A stretch of DNA of 64,000 bases, from the NCBI GenBank assembly GCA_020205615.1, contig CM035164.1:121516307-121580306 (forward strand). Reading direction: 5' to 3'. Positions 58,227-64,000 of the stretch are shown one piece after another; the stretch's first letter is position 1, and each line of letters begins with the position of its first letter. This DNA comes from Panax quinquefolius. Taxonomy: Eukaryota > Streptophyta > Magnoliopsida > Apiales > Araliaceae. Below the pieces are notes generated by a model. That model did not search any database. It was not told the DNA's origin and worked only from the letters and a program-made list of their open reading frames with translations. The position numbers were made by a program, and so were the translations under genes.

Positions 58227-60878
58227 TGTAAGACCCTCAAATTTTTTAAATAAAAGGAATTTCCTTTATTTATTATTTTGAAATAGTAAGGGTTGATTTG
58301 ATTAATGTGGATAGTTAAGGGTTAAATACGCAAATATTTCAAAATAAGCAAGTGGTTATAAAATATTCATTGTTGTTAGGAATATTCGTTTGGTCGTGGA
58401 ATATTCGATCATTGTGGGAATATTCGCATACGACGGCAGCAATGACCGTGTGTGGGCCCCATAACCAAAGCGATTGGATGAGGAAAACGACAAAGTTTGG
58501 GTGGTTATAAATAACTACAGAAGTTGTTATTCTGCTTAAGATCGCTGGAATACCCGTGGTTTAAAATACGATGTCGCGCGTGGTTGCCAAAGAAGCACCA
58601 GTATTACATGCATTGTTGAATTATTGATCCTTACGTAAGAAGGCACTACTCAACAATTTTCACAAGTAGAATTCGCTCAATATTTTATTTTATTGATTCA
58701 ATAATTGTTGCGTTGGTATTTTATATTATTGTTGTTTCAATAATTGTCACCGCACGAGATTTCCCATTATCGGATCAATAATTCATATTATTTGAATAAT
58801 ATTATTAGATAACATTATTGGCAATGTCTAGAAAGTTCTCATACAGGAGAGGTTTGGTCACCTAATCATTGCCATGAGAGGAGAGATCCTTATTGAAAGC
58901 CCCTCTTCCTGAAACTGCTGGTTGTTATAATTGTGATTCGTAATATTATTTGGGAATAATTAATTATTGATTTATATGATAAGAAAATATTTATTTGATA
59001 TGGATATAAATGATGGATTTATTTATTATATGTGGTTATAATTGAAGGATTTAATGTTGAGGTGTTTTATCGGTATTTTTGTTTGAATGGAGGTATTAAA
59101 AATCAAATCAAAGATTTTTACGATATATTAAGTGAGTTATAATTTTAATCCGACCGTTGGATCGTTACGATTTTTGGATATGTTATACATATATAAGTTG
59201 AGTATATGTCTACAAATTTTGAACCGTTAAAAATGAACGAATGATTTGTTATAAATTTTAAGAGGTGTTTGATTCGAGAAAGTAGGGTTATAATTGATTT
59301 TGGTGGAAAATTCTAGAATTGAGTGGGCCCCCACTTGTGGTTGGTGAAAAATGTCTTTGAATTTTATTTCAAATGTGGTGGGTGGCAATAGTAGCGAGTA
59401 AAGCCATCAGTAAGGTCAGTCAAGTCCGCTTGGGCTAACATTTTCCTATAAATAGAGGGCTAAGTTAGAATTGAAAATCACACCGAAACAAAGTTTTCTC
59501 TCTTCTCTCTATATTATTGAGTGTATTTTGTGAGTATTTAGATACTTTGAGAGTTCATTGTTCAAGATAAGTTTCATTCAAAGATCACTCCGATCTTTCC
59601 TTCCGAATCTTGATTCTTTGAGGTAAGGGATGTTATTTTCTTCTCAAATGATATTATTTCTTGAATATCATTATCTTTGAAATATCGGGTTGGAACTTTT
59701 TATCAAATTTGGAACTTTTTCATGCTCGGGGTTACTATTCATGAGTTCTTATTCACGAGTTACTATTCACGAGTACTATTCATGAAGCGTGAAAATGTTT
59801 TTTGTGGAATTTCTATCTTTTGGTGTCTGAGTTACTATTCACGTGATATGACAAGACTATTCACGATATCTGACACTTATTCACGTGTACTCAGCACTAT
59901 TCATCGAAAAATAAAATTTCTTCTTTTTGTCCAAAATATCTATTACGGATACTAGCTTTGATTGTATCCATGTTTTGATCATTCTTGAATTTTACACCAC
60001 TATGATTATTTTGAGGTATTTTTTTGAACATGGATAAAACAAAAGTACGAATCCTTAATCCTTAATCCTTGTCATTTTGTTTCACCGGATTCGTTTCTTT
60101 AAAAATATTTTCATCATCCTCGATCTTAAATGATGATATTATTGAATATCTTTGGCTGTAGTCAAAGATGAATGATTTCTGAAGAATATCTTTGGCCAGT
60201 AGTGCAAAGATGAACAAGTGTTGAGATGAACATGGATAAGAATGATTAATATCTTTGGCCGTAGTGCAAAGATGAACAGTGTTTAAATGAATACGACCAA
60301 TGATGAATATCTTTGGCCAGTAGTGCAAATGAATATTTGATTCGAGATGTTTATGGATTGTTGTTACGTGGATAAAAGATGAGCGATGAACTTTTAAATT
60401 CATACATAGAAGATAGTAGTTTGCATTCTCTACTTAACTCTTCTAATGAATTATTATTTCACTGCGAATATTGATTTAAAATTTGTTGTCTATCAGATTC
60501 TATTAAATTTTTCCTGTTGAAGACTAACGATAATTTGTTGTATATTATCTTAGTCATAATATTCTTTATTGAGCTAGTTGAGCTCACCCTTTCCTTTTTG
60601 TTCCATTCTTCTCGTGGAGGCGAGAATATAAATGAGTACGAAGCTCTGGGTATGGAATGAAGGTTTTAGAAAGGATTGTTTAGTAGTCCTCACCATTTTT
60701 GTAAAATAATGTATCAATAAATGTGATGAGGATTTATTTGAGTATAGATATTATCAGAAGATAATATTTGTATTTAAACTCACATGCTTTCTTTGTTGTA
60801 ATAATAAAGTTGTAGTTGTTTCGTACCATGTATTGACAACTCGAATGGGTGATGTATACCTATTTTGGGGGCGTCACA
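58227..60878 (+). mobile_element. 3' LTR of element C3
   Basis: Same order as the 5' LTR: structured block 58825-58920 (GAGA loop), TATA box 59447, GGTAAGG near 59621, GAGTTACTATTC repeats 59730-59900, hairpin array 60140-60340, GAGCTCACCC near 60580. The two LTRs are close copies, with scattered small indels. Confidence 0.85.
60140..60340 (+). repeat. GTAGTG-loop hairpin array, element C3 3' LTR
   Basis: Four units matching those of the 5' LTR. The clearest is 60188-60211: ATCTTTG, loop GCCAGTAGTG, CAAAGAT. Confidence 0.78.
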
Positions 60879-61434
60879 AGAGGAGCCTTACACCTCCACT
60901 ATTTATAAATCTTGTTGATTCAAATCGACATTTTCACATTACCTGTCGATCTTATCTCTTTGAAAATACTTTCCTTTGATGTGATTTTAGGAATCGATTG
61001 GTTAACTACTCATCATGCTTTTTTAAATAGGTTGTTAGCTTTTATATTCATAACCAACCCATTATGAGAATTCAAGCAACCAAACCACTAAAGTCAATCA
61101 TCATCATATCGAGCCATAAGTAAAGAGCCCCGAACCTTTCATTGTTGACTTCCTTGTGTGGAATGCACCGACCGCCCGGACTTTTGTAGGCGACATCGTG
61201 AATGAAGATGGCAAGTTGATAGGTATCATTGTGAGGTGCTATCCAAAAGTTAAGGGATAAAGTCACAGCTTGGTATCAATGTAACATACTATCCAAGTCT
61301 TGGATGAGGTCACGATTTTGAATGATATATCTATCATTAATAAATTTTCTCGACGTATTCTCAAGACTTCTTAGCTTTACTTAGAGCGTGAAATCGAATT
61401 TTGTATCGACCCCAAAGATAAAACCCATTTCTCA
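60879..61434 (+). pseudogene. Element B3 pol remnant, continued
   Basis: Resumes the protease region (GIDWLTTHHA near 60990, PLKSIIIISSHK near 61090). It then runs into a non-gypsy module (GAACCTTTCATTGTTGACTT) that element C3 also carries near 56310. It ends with CGTGAAATCGAATTTTGTATCGA, the start of RT, read as an EIEFCIDPK-like block. At 61434 it joins LTR sequence, so RT, RNase H and integrase are deleted. Confidence 0.7.
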
Positions 61435-64000
61435 CGAAGTTACTATTTATGAGTTACTATTCACGAAGTTACTATTCACGAGTTACTATTCACCGGTTAC
61501 TATTCACTCTATTATTGTGCATTCGGTATTTGGGTACAATATTATTCCATGAGGAGATGTGCTAATTTTTCGTAATCGTTGGTTGAAGTTATATTAGTGA
61601 ATCATTATGGATCACCGGTGGAAAGTTATAATAGTGAATCAATATGAATCATTTGGTTTAAAGTTTTAAAAGTGAATCAGTATGGACCGTTGCTTTAAGT
61701 TTTAATAAGAAATCGATATGGATCGCTCGTTTAAAAGTAAATCGATCCGACTAACGACCGCTCATGAATTAGTTACTATTCATTCCATTCTTCATAAATA
61801 GAAGCTCATTTCTTCATTATTTTTTACGAATTCACTGAAACTCTAGAGAGAGAAATTATAGATAGAAGCTATAGAGAGAAAATCTATAGAGAGAAAAGAA
61901 GAAGAGTATTTTGCTACTTCACTACTTCGATATCCAAAGTCCTTTTTACTAGAAGGGATATTATTTGTTATACCGTAAGGGTGTTATTCTTCTTATTCAT
62001 GAAGAGAACTTCATTATTCCATTCTTTATTATTCCATTTGAATAACTTGTAAAAGTGGCATACCCTATACATAACCTTTGTATACGCCGACATACCCTAT
62101 ACTTGGTGAAATCCTTATGTTATTCCATTCTTTATTATTCTCATTGAATAACATGTAAAAAAGTGGCATACCCTATACATAACTCAGATAATGCCATACC
62201 CTATACTTGTGAAATCCTTATGTTATTCCATTCTTATTTAGTCTGCATTGAATAACTCAGATACGCAGACATACCCTATACTTGGTGAAATCCTTATGTT
62301 ATTCCATTCTTTATTATTCATTTGGAATAACTCAGATGCGTGGTTTACCCTATACTTGGTGGAATGACCAGATATGCGGTTTACCCAATACTTGGTGATC
62401 TTCTTCATTATACCATTCTTTATTATTATGTTGAATAACTTGTTTATGCTGAAGTCTGCATACTTGGTGAAATTCTTTTATTATTCCGTTCTTTATTATT
62501 CTGTCGGAATATCCTGTCGGTGTGAATTTCACCTGACCTGGTTCCATTATTTATTATTCCGCATTTATTATTCTATTGGGAATAACCTGTCTGTGCGGTC
62601 TCTATCGCATGCATGGTGAATCCTTCTGTTATTCCATTCTTTATTATTATATTGGAATAATCTGTCTATGTGGATTACCACATGCATGGTGAATGATCCT
62701 TTATATTCATTCCTTATTAAATTATGGAAATAATCTGGTTACGTTGATTATGATGAGAGTCATAATAAAATCATTGAACTGATGAAAATCATGGGTATAT
62801 GAAGTATTATTAAGTTTTATGATGAGTTATGTTGGTTATTATGTGAAAACATGAAAGTTTCTTAGAAATCACAAAGGGTTAAAAATCGATTTTGGTAAAA
62901 ACGTAACATGAAATTCAATTGACCATATCTCCTATTATATTTTGAATTTTTGTGTGTGGTGAAGTCCTAGAGTTAGATCTATGAGTTACCTAACATATCC
63001 AAGTGGAATCACTGGAAAAGGTGTTGTAAATTTTCGTGTGGACTAATTTTAGCAAAGGGGTTGGAAACTGAAAATTTCCAAAAAGTTGTTGCCATGATTT
63101 TAGAGGGGCTGTTTCGGCCACTTAAATTATGAGAAAAATTCTGGCCTTTTGGGACATGAAAGTATACGGTATAAAGTACCTCCTGTCCAAAAATGAGCTC
63201 ATTCCGACTTAAAATGAGCAAGTTATGACCATTTCAATATTTAGGTTTTTCTGATGAAAAACGCTATAACCGGAGTTCTATAACTCCGATGACCATGAAA
63301 TTTAAACTGGAGGCTCACGTTAACATGTGTAAGGTACTTCCAAGATTTGGGAATTTCTGGAGTTAACCTTGAGGTAGCTAATTTCTTAAGGAATTAATTG
63401 GAAATTTATTTTTGAAAAATAGTAAATAAATTTTAAAAATTCCGAGAAAAATATATGTTCATTATGGGATTATATTATGCTAAATCCCAGAAAGGAAAAT
63501 ATTTTTGGGACTGATTTGGTATTTTTCATGAAAATAGTTTAGTTACGAACATATGAGTTAAATGTGTTATGTGAAGTAACAAAGTTAGAAGATAGGATTT
63601 TATGGCTTGGAAATCCTATATAAGGTATATGTAGATTGTTGATAAGGAATTTGATCATTGGTGATGAAATCTTATGAGTATGACATGTTTGAATGATTAA
63701 ATGCATTATTTGGTAAAGTGTAAACAACTGAAATAAATTGTTTATAAGTTTAAGAAGTGATTAAAATATTATTATGATATTAACAATATTAGATTATGAA
63801 GTTATTATGTGATTGATAATATTTGGATAAAGTTAATGTCTTTAATATTTATCCTTGTTTTAGTTTGATTAATGCTTATATCATCATCATCATCCTCACG
63901 CTTATATATATGGTGATGAAAGTTATCTTTGAACGTACGTGCGAAGATGGGCAATGTTATTTATTATTGTATATTTTTTGGCTTACGTGCGAGATGGACT
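61435..64000 (+). mobile_element. Family-B LTR variant, 5'-truncated, running off the window
   Basis: Picks up family B at the GAGTTACTATTC repeats (compare 48560). It continues through AAATAGAAGCTCATT (61795), a GAGAGAGAAATTATAGA leader and TTATTCC hairpins (61990-62700). From about 62700 to 63880 it is unrelated to the other B LTRs, then returns with ATCATCATCCTCACG and a GTAGTG-type hairpin at 63925-63948. It is probably the 3' LTR side of B3, with a swapped module of about 1.2 kb. Confidence 0.65.
61990..62700 (+). repeat. TTATTCC hairpin array, B LTR variant
   Basis: About eight units with CATACCCTATACTTGGTGAA spacers, as in the array at 49065. Confidence 0.75.

Larger units (their letters stand above)
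52016..60878 (+). mobile_element. Family-C LTR retrotransposon C3, nested in the pol of B3
   Basis: A complete-ended, coding-dead element. 5' LTR 52016-54685 and 3' LTR 58227-60878 are both about 2.65 kb, starting TGTAAGACCC and ending GGGGGCGTCACA. Flanks GTAGG (52011-52015) and AGAGG (60879-60883) may be a blurred target duplication. On both sides the surrounding sequence is the B3 protease region, which supports the insertion. The interior is 3.5 kb, short for a gypsy element, because most RT and RNase H is gone. Confidence 0.85.

Overview
This is nuclear DNA of a flowering plant, probably a eudicot. The left end carries a split gene with GT-AG introns, a plant-type BAR-PH-ArfGAP gene of the AGD class. 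It is followed by an intronless P-class pentatricopeptide repeat (PPR) gene and a Stowaway MITE. The rest is AT-rich Ty3/gypsy LTR retrotransposon DNA of the Del/Tekay chromovirus type (zinc knuckle, DVILG protease motif, RT, RNase H, integrase, C-terminal chromodomain). I cannot name the species. I saw no rRNA, tRNA or CRISPR.

Layout. 1323-11830: sixteen consecutive exons of an AGD-like ARF GTPase-activating protein gene, almost certainly a relic. It has a 2-bp insertion in the PH exon, a Cys in place of the ArfGAP arginine finger, and an abrupt junction with an antisense LINE-type (DUF4283) fragment where the ankyrin exons should follow. One intron holds a 2.45-kb solo LTR with a 5-bp target duplication. 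14024-17107 (minus): a 1027-codon PPR gene with two compensating one-base shifts. 17357-17618: a Stowaway MITE. 18511-33565: a four-level nest. A family-B solo LTR (target duplication ATAGA) is split by a family-A element with two 3.4-kb LTRs and only about 330 bp inside. Its 5' LTR is split by a second B solo LTR, which is split by a family-C solo LTR. 33566-34786: intergenic. 34787-45640: a coding but degenerate element with a C-type LTR at its 5' end and a B-type LTR at its 3' end, directly abutting a truncated C LTR. 45641-47863: the remnant 3' end of a minus-strand B element. 47864-64000: a B element whose protease is interrupted by an 8.9-kb C element (52016-60878).

How it works. None of the retroelements here looks autonomous: every gag-pol is frameshifted or deleted. 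The LTRs of the three families share a plan: TG start, two or three GAATATTC palindromes, a conserved block that can fold with a GNRA-capped hairpin, a TATA box, a GGTAAGG splice-donor-like site, tandem repeats, a hairpin array, a GAGCTCACCC box, and a GGGGGCGTCACA-like end.

The most unusual signals are arrays of short hairpins inside the LTRs. One array has stem ATCTTTG with CAAAGAT around a loop ending GTAGTG. Different units replace stem pairs in a compensating way. The other, in family B, has stem GTTATTCC with GGAATAAC around a fixed 18-nt loop. Small indels crowd around C-rich sites in the repeats, so some breaks may be base-calling errors in methylated DNA.
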